NCBI GenBank assembly: GCA_947247005.1
Contig: OX365947.1
Coordinates: 33,560,760-33,624,759, forward strand
Length of the DNA: 64,000 bases
Origin: Spisula solida
Lineage: Eukaryota > Mollusca > Bivalvia > Venerida > Mactridae
Reading direction: 5' to 3'
Below, in pieces: positions 25,701 to 37,077 of this stretch. The position numbers and the translations under genes were made by a program. Position 1 is the stretch's first letter, and the number at the start of each line of letters is the position of its first letter. The notes beneath the pieces were generated by a model, which had not been told where the DNA came from, did no database searches, and worked only from the letters and a program-made list of their open reading frames with translations.

Positions 25701-28363
25701 AAAATTTGTAATTCCGGACTGGAGGACTGACAGTTTTCGTGGAGCGTGCTTTATTTGATAAACATTATGTAGTACATTATTGTATTTGTATTGTTTTAGG
25801 TACCAAGCCATATCTTTGTTCTATTTGTGGAGCTGAATTCAATCACAGTGCAAACCTTGCCACTCACACCCGATGTGTTCATCTACAAGTAAAGCCATAT
25901 CAATGTAACATATGTGGTGGGAAATACTCCAAGAGATCACAGTTAGATGATCATGTATTCAGTCATTCAGCTGAACGAAAGTTCACATGTCGGTATGTAT
26001 CTCTAGCAATAACTCTGTCAGGGTTTATGTTAAGTTGTTTGCCCCGTCAAGTTGAGAAAGGAAATATTTACTGTTCAGGGGATCCACTAGCTTTTGAAGG
26101 GTCATTTTGATACTTCTGACCATAATTTATCATTTTAAAGGCAAAATACCCATGATTTTAAGAAATAAATGACCCGTCTGGCGTCAAACCGAAATCTTGA
26201 GTGTCAAAATGTGGCTCTTGGGAAATTTCAACAAATGACTGTTGATACTTTGGTCAAAGACCTAAATATACACAGATTGGACACTTAATTGAAAACGGGG
26301 AGAAAATGCAAAATGAAACAGCAGATGCTTATATTTTGCATGAACGCTTAAATTGTTTGTCATCCTATTTTTAATGGCCAATATCTCATTTTGAATTGCT
26401 AGGTTTCTTCTACTGCATGATATAACTTATTTTTTTCTATCTCTTATATAATTCAGAAAATTATTGTTTAAATGAGGCAAATTAGTCATTTTCTGATAAA
26501 ATTGGAATTTCTATTAAAATGAGAGTAGGTCTGGCTCTTTGAGATCTAATGTTTTATTTTTTTACTGATTTCAATAAATTAAGTTTCATTCTAAAGCAGA
26601 GTAATAAATCTATTGCATAAACTTATTAGTTTTTTCCTACGTACACGAAAACAGGGATATAAGGAATTAAAAACAAACGAGATTTCGCGAGATTTCAGAA
26701 GACTGCCGCGAGATTTGGTAGATTTTTCCAATCTTTGTATATTTAGGTCTTTGCTTTGGTGGGCATCTTTATACCTTTAAAACCTGTGTAAATCTTACTA
26801 AAATGGTTTGAAGACTGTTTAAGATAAATTCTGATTGACTCACACTTGAAAGCTCATTGTTCAATGCAAATGTACCAGGTATGTCAAAACTTACTATAAA
26901 TGTTGGATTATTCAATGACACTACTATTTTACCTGCTGGACATTACCCAGTATGCTCTCTGTTTTTTATTGTCCATTTAAACATGATAAATAATAAAGAA
27001 TGTACATTAAATAAATACAAGGAAATTTGGCCATTAAATTATAATAAAATCAAAGAATTTTGAATAAAAATTCTTTGCCTTAGAAATAATGTGTACAGAG
27101 TGACTGAGTTTTTAGTACTTTTCTGTTTCAAAAATGGACTACCCCTAAAATGGAATTGCATGAATAATTAGACTGGTTAACATCATTTTGCTGACCTGTA
27201 TTATTTATGTTCATAGGTACTGTGGGAAGACATTTAAATACTATAAAGGTATGAGAAGACATGAAAAGAGTCATACTGAAGAGGGGTCATTCACATGTGA
27301 TGAATGTGGATTGAAGTTTGCTAGGAAAGAAAATCTCGACAGACATAAAGTAACTCATGGTTCGAGTAAATTTCAATGTCAAGTTTGTAAAAAGGTGCTA
27401 AAAGACGGTCGAGCTCTTCAAGAACATGAGTTTACACATTTAGTTGCCAAGGGATGCAAGTGTACTTCTTGTGGGGAAATGTTTTACAGTTCAAGCAAAT
27501 ACTTTAACCATTTATTTGCAGCTCACAATATCGCTAAACAGGAAGCACAGCTTATGATAATTGATGAGCAACTTAAACAGAATAACAAACAGTGTGTTAG
27601 TGAGTTGGAAAAACAGACCAAGGCGAATAACGGTATGGTGCAGAATGCCTCTAAACCTTCTAGTATTTTCGAACCAGCAATAGATGACACTAAAGATACT
27701 ATGAGTTTATTAACAAGAGTTGCCACAGAAAATTTAAGTCTTCATTCACAAGATGTTAGTGCTGCAGAAAAAGTGAATAATATCATCACCCCACCCATTA
27801 ATCCTATGATCATGTACGACAAGAATGGAGTAACGTCCCTTGATCATGTGAACGCTAACAGACATTATGTACTCGGACCTAAAGATGTAGGAAATGCCCA
27901 GATGAATGTTGCCGGATTCCCTAATCATGCTTATGGACAGCATTTAAAACAGTCTAATGAATCTAGCAATCCCAGTAACAACTGCCATGTGCTATCAGAC
28001 AATAACGTCGCACATTGTCGTGTTCTAGCAGACAATAACGTTGCACATGGTTTGAACGAAACAGTGCTTGGATTTGTTGCCAGTAACACATTGACTAGTA
28101 TCAGCAATCTTACATCATACATTGGACAGAGATCTAACTCATTGACTCCATTATCTAACCTCACAGCAGGACTGCATCAAGATGAACATGGGGCCATAGA
28201 AAGTTTACGTCGACTTCAGGATAATCCTGTTATACCAGTTACTGTCGATACAAACTCAGATAGTCTTATAACCACTTCAACATCACAGAATGTCCATCTA
28301 CCAACCCCTGTAACTAATATAGATGCTTCGCAGGCTGATTATAGAATTCAAAATTTGTTCTAG
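22762..28363 (+). CDS. C2H2 zinc-finger protein with 12 fingers
   Basis: Probable nuclear DNA-binding protein. Coding exons 22762-24049, 24494-24661, 25800-25992 and 27217-28363 join in phases 1, 1 and 2 to give 931 aa. The start ATG lies in a strong context (GCAGCCATGG), with an in-frame stop 63 nt upstream. Fingers: one isolated near residue 58-79 (CGECSHSF), two near 290-340, one at about 407, two in exon 2, two in exon 3, one split across the exon 3/4 join (FTC|RYCGKTF) and three in exon 4. The linkers HTGERPF and QVKPYQC are typical. Residues 80-285 are acidic, then Lys/Ser-rich with an IKSE motif; FKVE lies near residue 275. The last ~240 residues are Asn/Ser/Thr-rich and contain an 11-aa tandem duplication. 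No KRAB, BTB, SCAN or ZAD domain is seen. Single-frame readings running past 24049 enter intron 1 and are wrong. 5' non-coding exons probably exist upstream (acceptor before 22270). Confidence 0.9.
25305..25375 (+). repeat. Short tandem repeat, about 20 bp x 3
   Basis: 'GAGCAAAATCTCCAGTTTT' and close variants in tandem, in intron 2 of the 12-finger gene. Confidence 0.7.
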
Positions 28364-30850
28364 AAGTTTGTGACTTGCTTTTAACCAGACAGGTTTCCTA
28401 TGGAAAACAGGAGGTGACTTAATTGGCATATTTGGCTAGTAAATAGACATCCATTTTTGTCATGTAAAACCTCAATAATACAACCATCCTAGGGACCATT
28501 GACAACTGGTCTCATTATTGAATTTGTCTTAATTTTGATGTTAGATAAGACACAATGGTGGAAATGGATCTGAAGTGATGTATAAATTTGAAGGTTCTTA
28601 TTGTGGAAGTGGTCTGTATACGTGAGAGTTCAAATGTTGTAATGTATGCCTTGGGAGACATTTGTTTGGATCAACTGTTTTTGATTTCTATTCAACATTA
28701 ATTTTCTAAAAAAAACTTTTTTGTGTGCTATATTTTTTAATAATTAGATTATTATTTATACTGAGAGAAAAATTAACGAAGGTCACATGTTATGTTAATG
28801 ACTGATTGTAATTTACCAGTTTATACTTATGTCTATCATGTATTTTAAATGAAATATTTTAAATAATATTTAACTTTATAATATAACCCAGCACTAGTCA
28901 TAACAGGAGCCAAGCATATTTTCACTCAAAATATCACTGTACTGTAGAAAGCAATATGGTCCTAGCTTACTTGCTCATAATATGGTTACTGAAGGTTTTC
29001 AACAGAAACTTTGCAATGGTCAATTCTAAGGATGCTACACTTCAATTTTGCAACTTTTTTCCAGTCTGTTGACTTATAATGTCCACCCAGGAACAGCCAA
29101 CTTCTTGTACTGGTATACACTACTTTACTGATCACCAAACCTGCTGCCTCAAAGCGTGAACTTTGACCGCATATTTTTTAACTGCAAAACGTCATTCTGG
29201 AAGTCAAGAGGGTGCTTGTGAGAGGTTACACATTCCCAGAATTATCTACCTAATTTCCTTCAATATTCTATTCTCATTGTCAAGGGAAACACGACTACAT
29301 TGTACGTGTTTTAAATCCACGTTTGTGTAGTTGACTGTATAACCTGATCTTCAAACTCTGTTTAGCATATTATGGTGCAGTTGACTGCTTGTGTCTAATA
29401 TCTTCTGGTTTCTGTGTTGTTTCTCCTGAAGGTCGCTTGTAAGAGGTTGCACATTGTATTTGTGTTATATTATTATATACTACACATGTTTGATTTTTAA
29501 TTGTTGGAAGTCTTGATTTTAGCTGAATAAGCTATTTTTAAAGTGCCATAAATATGATTTATTTGAACAATATGTACTATTTTCCAAAACCACAAATCTG
29601 GTGTTTTCCACCTTAACCTATGTATTCAGTTAACTAGCTATTGAATAGAAAATACTTGTATTAAACTCTTGTGTTTCAGTTCCAGATAAGTTACAATGCA
29701 ACTGTTTTGAAATATAAGTCTATGATATGCTTGTGATGAAGGAATCTCAAATATTGTTATTTTATGTCATTTATTATGTATGTACATTGTATATGGATTA
29801 AGAATCTCAAAAAAGTGTTGAATATATTTTTTTGTGAATGTATTTTGATATTGCAATTTGTTATATTGAGTATAACATGTTTGAAGTGTGCAGCTATTAT
29901 TTGAGCAATAACATGAGACAAATTGGTCTCAGATGACAACATGATAGAAAAGTGTGAAAACACATTTGTTTTCATGAAATACAATATTATAATTTAAAAT
30001 AAAATAATCTATAGATAAGAAAGTTTTAGGAATCTAATGACTTGTGTCTGCTCAAAGTATCCAAAAAATACCAAAATTGAGTATACACATTTTGAAGGAC
30101 CCTTTTGTTGCATTACGTCTCAATTTTCTATGAGTTGGTACCAAATTGAATAATAGTATGTGTATGTACAGTATTGTTGATGTTTGTACCAGAGTATTGA
30201 CAAAGTGGTTTTTTAACTTAAATTTTAATGTATGCAATTTATATCATACTCATAAACATTGGATATACATGGGTAAAAAGGCCAAGCCACAAGTTCTAAA
30301 ACTTAATTTACGACTCTCCCATTATTTAATGTGGTGGAACTTCAGTACTCTCATGAAAAGAAGTATATTTGTAGAATTTCAAACTTGGTACTTGAGTATC
30401 ACAAGATATTCCTAAATGACAAATTATGAGTTTACTTGTGGTGTCATCCAATCTACATCTATATAATGTATATATTGTATTGTATCAACTACAAATATTT
30501 TACTTATACTAAGGCTAAACCTAAAAAGATGATTATTTATTTGCCATTAATTATCATACTTGCTTATGAAAATGGTCCAAAATACATTTTAGAGAATATT
30601 TTACTGGCATTTATATGTTAACACAAGTAGGACCACAACATATGGTATTCAATTACATGTATTGCTGAGTGGGGTATGCTAGACAAACTATTTGAAGAAT
30701 ATGGAGTGCTATTCTTTGGTCAACACAGTGTTAATGAATTTTGAAATGTTGAAGTTAGTTTTGGTTGTTCTTTGATATTAAGTTAGTTGATACATGTTCA
30801 GTATTTAATAAATACTATTTATTGATACATATTTATTAAAGAAATAAAAC
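28364..30850 (+). other. Probable 3' UTR of the 12-finger gene
   Basis: About 2.5 kb of AT-rich sequence follows the stop codon. I see no supported exon on either strand. AATAAA at 30843-30848 is the best end point; earlier AT-rich matches also occur. A short repeat-like piece (about 28465-28620) has the 'aaaacctcaataat' start seen in other copies at 15.8 kb. Confidence 0.4.
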
Positions 30851-31686
30851 ACACACAACACTTCTTTGTTACTTATCACACATCAACAAATGATTGCTTG
30901 ATTGTCAGTCTCATTCAATGTGATCATTGAACTATGTATTTATGATATTTTAATATAGTTTTCTTGGTTCCATAGATGTCCTCTAACTATACATTTACTG
31001 TTCCATACCATGGAAGAACATGTGTATTGTATTGATGGTGTTGGAGTCGAGGCTACAATCAATGAGTTCCCCCGTACTGGCTGTAACTAACCTGCTCAGA
31101 CTACCTAGACCATCAGCAATCACCTGACACTGTCAACTAGGTTAAGGTCATATAAATAATAAGCGACTATGCCAGTCAATGAAAATTATGTTCAACAGTT
31201 ACAGGTACATAGTCGTAGGCTTAAGCTTCATCATAAATTTGAGATAATTGGTTAAACCTGCTCTTTATACCAAATAGATAAAACTTTGCATTGTCTCCTA
31301 AAATGTTCCAAAAAACCACAGTTACATGCCTGTACATGTATACACAAGTATACACAATTAATGCTGACTGAATGGTGTTCATGAACAATTTGCCAAATGA
31401 CTTGAACCCAATAAGAGTGTTCACATACCTCTATTAAGAGACAGGTATAGTACTGCATTTTCTAGCTTAACCTGCATATCAAGTTAGATGCAGCTCAGAA
31501 ATGCTTAAAACAGTCATTAGTACATTGTGTTGTTTTAGAGTACAGTGGTATAAATAATTTCTCATCATTATTACTCACATATTTGAAACTATAATAGGCC
31601 TTGAAGCAAAAGTAACAGTAACTTCAGCACAACTGAGCAGTATAAAATATATAATCCGTATAAATTATATAGATTATCCGTATAAA

Positions 31687-34486
31687 TTATATAGAAAGGA
31701 TATGATGGTCTGAGAGACCAAGCTGTTTCAATGCTTCAGACATATAATCCTCTTCTATATGGTCTCTTAAAGTAGATTCCAGTCTGGCATGATTTATACT
31801 TACCATAGGCTTACATAAACTCTGAAAGTAAATTACAACACGTACACATAATTATGTCTCTGACAAAGAGCCTTACCTCCTGCAAAACTAATCTGACCTA
31901 AAATTCCTGATAAAATGCTCTACTAGACTTAGTACTAAGCATTCACATGAAGGTTCCTTGAAAATGGTTAAGGAGAACAAGTGCAGACAAACTTTGTTAC
32001 TTAACAGACATACTGACATCCAGCACAAAATCAGTATGTTTCTCCCAATATACGTATATGTGGGAGACATATCGATACTTAATGCTACAATACTGATGAT
32101 AACATTGGTGAATAATGTTAACATACTGACATAAAAACTTTCAAGATGGACGTTAGTTTGTATGACACTGCCTGAAGCATTGGTTGAACAATGTCTTATT
32201 GTTGTGAAGCTCCTACCTTGGTGGCACGGTGGTCAATTAATAATGCTGCTAATTGGAATTTCAGCCGTAGTAAAAACAAATGCTGTTCACTTTCCCACCT
32301 AACATACAAAAAAGTACTGGTTTATACTAGGCAAAGGTAACTACATGCTGGGTCTCATTGAGACTTAGCACTGGGGCCACTTTGGGTTCAAAATTCCTGT
32401 CTGGCTAACTGCTTCTACTAACAGGTTAAGTTATGACATTTTGATTTGGGATACACCCTGTTGGCTGAAATGTTTATACTCAATATGCACTGATAACCAC
32501 AAAACCAACAGTAATATTTGACAATTTGAGGTGTGTATGGGAGTGGTGTTGCGATGGCTATGAAGCTTAAGTGGATATGGTTACCTCAGCAATAGTAAGC
32601 ATGGTCTTGACACACTCTCCAACATTATGTACTGGCATCATGTTTAGTCTGGTATTCAGATATCTAAAATTGAGTACATGCTGCTACTATAAAATACGTA
32701 CAGGTACAGGTGTAAAACACTAAATCATTTTTGTCTATATAGGCAATCACCTAGATTTTGTGTCTTGCACATGTGCATACATGCATAAAATTAAATTATT
32801 CGAAAACAGTCAGTTGTTAAATATGACTATGTGCAGTTGTAGTTGGGACACCAGTGATGTAACTACCTGTCCTCCTCAGAGGCTGATTCTTACCACGGAA
32901 TTAAATATATCACAGTGTGAGATGTAATACCATGTTCTTACAAAAAGCTTCGTACAAAGATGTATATCATATTAGTCAGCTAGCAACAGAAAGAGATTCA
33001 AATTCTTTGTTTTATTGAGAGAAATAATATTTTAATTTCAGTTATGTCTGTTAAATCTTGCTTCCAGTCCTCGGCAAATAATCAACACATTCTCCAACAG
33101 TAGGGATTGTCATTTAGTCTTACGAACGCTAAACTTTATCACAAACAGTGATTACTTTAGTTTAATCAAGTATTCTGTCTCCCTACATGACTTGAATGTT
33201 TAAGTTTGGAAAATCTTTGAAAACCTACTTTCTTTGTATCATTGAGAAAATAGTCTGTTCCATTGGACCATGCAGCGCTGCTTGACACAATACGTAGCAT
33301 TTCCTATGAACTTGTAGAAATTTGTCCATTCTAAAAAAGGAAAATATGATATACGTATATATGTATAAACAATTTGCTGTGAAACAGTTATATTTTTGTA
33401 CACATGTCGCTGGCTTAGAATTAGAAGGTCATAAGTAGAAAATCAATATTTTGAGAAAACACGTAAAAACTGTCTGAAAAAAACTCTTTACTTATGGAAA
33501 AACAACCTGTTTAAACTTCGATTTTCATGAAAATAGGCTCATAAGTAGCGCCCTGAGGTGCAGATTACAAATATGCATGAATCTTATAACCACTTCTAAA
33601 TCTAAGCCAACGTCATTCTATAAATTGGAGTAAATGCTTAATTCCATTGGTTTGTACATAGGATATAACTTGTTATAAATCTGATATATCAATGCAAGAT
33701 ACCAATACTAGTAACTGACAAAATACAAATATAGGTACATATATGTACGATTTCAGCTTGCGAAAATGATATAATAAAACAATATAAATGTAATAGATCA
33801 CGGAACATGTATAACAAATATGTCAAACTGTAATATTTGAATGAACACCTATCTGTAAGCTCCTTTGTAAGCTGAATCGCCTTGGTTGTTTCATGTTTCA
33901 CCACTGCCTGTGATAATGGTACGACTATAAAAGCTACTCCAGATAATGGAAATATGACGCTGCCTGGTACGATCGTTTCTGAAACTGATTCATAATGGTA
34001 CATATGTACTACATACAAAGGTTATTACATTGAGCTTGAAAAGACAAACACATTTGTGTACTGGATATAATAAAAATTAACCAAGCTCAACATACCAAAT
34101 TCAAATGTGATGTTTAAAGCACCTTTTGTTAATATCATCATAACTTTATTGATCTACTTTCATTTCAAATGATGGTTTTTTTTCAGCGTAGATCTATTTA
34201 AGTTTCCATTGGCCTACTTCATGGTACACTATTGATCACTCCTTTATTACTCGGACTTGGTTGTACTATTGTTTCAAGAGTTTCTATCAAATTTAATAAA
34301 ACTCGACCATTATCTATGTCTCGATTTAGTTAGATCTAACACAACATAGATCTAGTAAAATTTATAGTCTATGCCATAACATCACTTACATCTGACTTTC
34401 AGTTGTTTCTGTTTGAGTACAGCAGCACATCCTGTATTGGACATTCCATGATGTACGATCACTGGCCATGATACCCCACCTTCTGA
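31687..34486 (-). CDS. SPO16: SPO16 homologue (meiotic crossover factor), N-terminal start not fixed
   Basis: SPO16 (human C1orf146) pairs with SHOC1/ZIP2 in the ZMM group that stabilises meiotic recombination intermediates. Exons on minus: 34486-34390 (phase 1 end), 33984-33849 (phase 2), 33330-33229 (phase 2), 32663-32585 (phase 0), 31821-31687. All borders are GT..AG and all phases agree, giving 182 codons to the stop. Diagnostic motifs in order: KVRFSETIVPGSVIFPLSGV (human [20 protein letters not shown]), then QAALHGPMEQTIFSMIQRK (human SAALHGPEEWKLMFRIQQR), then MMPVHNVGECVKTMLTIAE (human ILPVHNTVNAINLMCTIAK). Human SPO16 is about 180 aa, so only a few N-terminal residues are missing. 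The first exon listed has no in-frame ATG at its front. A possible start exon is 35954-35934 (MAPECKN, then GTATTC donor), which is weak. The gene is convergent with the 12-finger gene. Confidence 0.85.
33411..33609. mobile_element. MITE copy 1 (tggcttagaa family)
   Basis: Starts TGGCTTAGAATTAGAAGGTC and ends in its imperfect reverse complement (CTTCTAAATCTAAGCCA). The interior matches the copy at 40716-40965 (AATATTTTGAGAAAACA, ACTCTTTACTTATG, TGCAGATT.CAAATATGCATG). Lies in SPO16 intron 2. Confidence 0.75.
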
Positions 34487-35306
34487 CTTATAGATTAACA
34501 CAATGGAGAAAATCTCAGTTTTAATAACTTAATATAGATCTAGAACTAGACTAGATCATGGATGAATTCAGCATTTTTTTTTTGTTTGCTTGATTGATAA
34601 AAGCACCAGTAGGTCTACCGGAAAATATGGCAACTGTGTGTTTTGACCCAAATTGGGATTTATCTTAATATAAATTGTAAATTCTTAAACACAGACATTT
34701 ATCTTATTTATTGCAGAAATAAATATAAATGACATTTGCAGTGTGCACAATATGTCATGCATTCCATCATATTGTATTAGCATGGATTGCGAGGCCTTGA
34801 TGCAACACTGCACCAGATTGGGAATTTTGTGCCTCTGGAATTCGGAAAATGGACCATTTTTCAGATTAGGAAGGTACCTTTTATGGGAAAAATTTGCTGG
34901 AATATACAGTACTAGTATGGTGCATGGAATCTACAGCAAGTGACACCTTAAAAAGTGCTCAAGACAACTGTAATAGATCTATATAGAGATCTACAGTAGG
35001 TCTATTCCCTATAAGAGATTCTAGATTAGTAAATTCACTAGATTCGATTCAGTTTAAATCTTTAATCTTAAACTCATCATATTCAAAATAATAACACCAA
35101 AAAGCTTGAGAGGGGCACCCCGACACCGAACCCCACATCTCGCGTAAAAACATGTAAAAACATGCCCGCCCGGGGGAGGGGGGGGCGAGGATACAGGGGG
35201 AATTAGACAGACGAATCCTCCCGACAGGTGGGAATTAGACGACCTTATCGACTCCGAGTCTCGGGGAATAGACTTTCGTCCGGAAATTTCGACACCACGA
35301 AAGATG
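34487..35306. other. Upstream of SPO16; no supported exon
   Basis: AT-rich to about 35.05 kb, then a GC-rich patch with a G-run near 35170. The missing SPO16 start exon may lie here or near 35.95 kb. Confidence 0.3.
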
Positions 35307-35311
35307 ACAGT

Positions 35312-35501
35312 CAGTGGCGTAGCCAGACTGGAATTGATGTTATGCACGCAAGCCTTGAAGTTGGTGGTTATGGTTGGGGTCCTCATGATTGTGGAGTACT
35401 AGTATTTGGACTTTAATGCTATTTTGGTCATATTTATATCCTATACTTTTCAAATTAATATTACGCACGTGCGTAAGTGCGTACCGCTGGCTACGCCCCT
35501 G
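35312..35501. mobile_element. 190-bp MITE, CAGTGGCGTAGCCAG termini
   Basis: CAGTGGCGTAGCCAG and CTGGCTACGCCCCTG are reverse complements with one mismatch. The flanking ACAGT (35307-35311 and 35502-35506) is a 5-bp target-site duplication. Confidence 0.8.
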
Positions 35502-36293
35502 ACAGTGATACTTTTATTGGTGTTTTTATTATAGTAGATCTACCCGGATGAAAAACTATGCCACACGGAGGGGATTTAGACAGTAAGCATTGTCTCCTGA
35601 GTGGGGATTTAGACATCAAAGAATTGAAAATGTCTAATTCCCCCTGGGTCGCCCGTAGCCCCCAGGTTGGCAAAATATTGACTGGTGCACTACAGCAACA
35701 TCCCAGTATAGATTTTAGATCTCATTATCATCTATTTCTCTTTAACACGCGTGCGTGCGATCTTTATGGATGAAAATGTAGATCGAGTCTATCGATAGAA
35801 ACTAGGAAGAAATAGAATCTTGAGCTACCATTATTTTGATGCAGAATAATATTAGAATTTATTCTTTCGCGCCTTTCGATACTTTTCAGCATTGCTTGAT
35901 TGAAATTCACCAATACCGTGGTATAGAGAATACGTTCTTGCATTCTGGCGCCATATCAAATACTAGACGTCTGTTACCAATGGGACAGAATAATTCCAAC
36001 ATACATATTTGCGGAGACAACACTTAAATACGTAGATCTAATTTGGAAATTAAAACTACATTACGTACACGGGGGGAAATGTTTTAGGGATTCGAGATTG
36101 ACGTGATGGTTGGGTTGTATCCACTATCCCTAATACTGGTTATTTAGAGACGTACTTTACTTTCATCAGTTGTTGTGTGCAAAAACATGTAAGAAAAGTT
36201 TGTTCAGTGTGTATGGAAATTTCGTGATTGTCGTTCGGACTCTTTGACAAATCTTTATTGCAATACATCGATACGCAGTTTGATGCATAGAGG

Positions 36294-36861
36294 ATATTTG
36301 TTTGTTTTGATTAAATATGGTTTATATCTCATCGTGTAGTGATAAAATTCAATATTTTCAAGAGCGTGTAGCGCGAGTGAAAATATTAAAATTTTATCAC
36401 TACAAGATGAGATATTAACCATATTCAATCAAAACAAACAAATATTCTATTTATTTAATGCTTTTATGGTGTCAAAACTGGTACTATTTATGCCAAATTA
36501 CCACTGTGGTTAGGCTACGTATGAATATGTTATTCCATTCATATTTTTCCCTTCAAAATCCGCCATCTTGGATTATGGTGAATATGTGAAAACGACTTTT
36601 TTGAGAATTTTGCATTAAATCATACACCAACTTGTAGGAAATGGTCTAACTAAGAATAAAACCACCCACATGACATGTTTCCGTTCAGTAATAAAAAAGT
36701 TACAGACATTTTAGAGTTGAGATTTTGGTAAATTAAAGTAGTCCCTGTGAGGGGGCGGAGCTTATATCAGTCACATTGTAGGTGATAACCAGTGACTGAT
36801 ATAGGTTTTATTTCACTGATAGAACTACATATCTCATCAGTTAGCATTAAATAAATACACG
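36294..36861 (-). mobile_element. Foldback element copy A (hairpin + ~400-bp module)
   Basis: Hairpin arms 36294-36360 and 36378-36445, about 67 bp each and nearly perfect, surround a 17-nt loop AGAGCGTGTAGCGCGAG. A ~400-bp module follows (GTGTCAAAACTGGTACTA ... CTCATCAGTTAGCATTAAAT). The same hairpin and module occur inverted at 57.3-58.2 kb. Confidence 0.85.
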
Positions 36862-37077
36862 TACCTATATGTAGGCCTAGTGGGGCCTATTGGTAATTAT
36901 TTTAACCGCAAAAGGCCATATAGACTATACGGAATATTAATTATAAACAACACTTATTACTGTGTGAAGTTGCCTTCATATCTAATGTAATTCGTTTGAA
37001 ATGTTCTACAATCACTCATCACGTGACACATACACTATATCAGGATGAAGAGACATCACAGTGTGTCGGTGATATAC

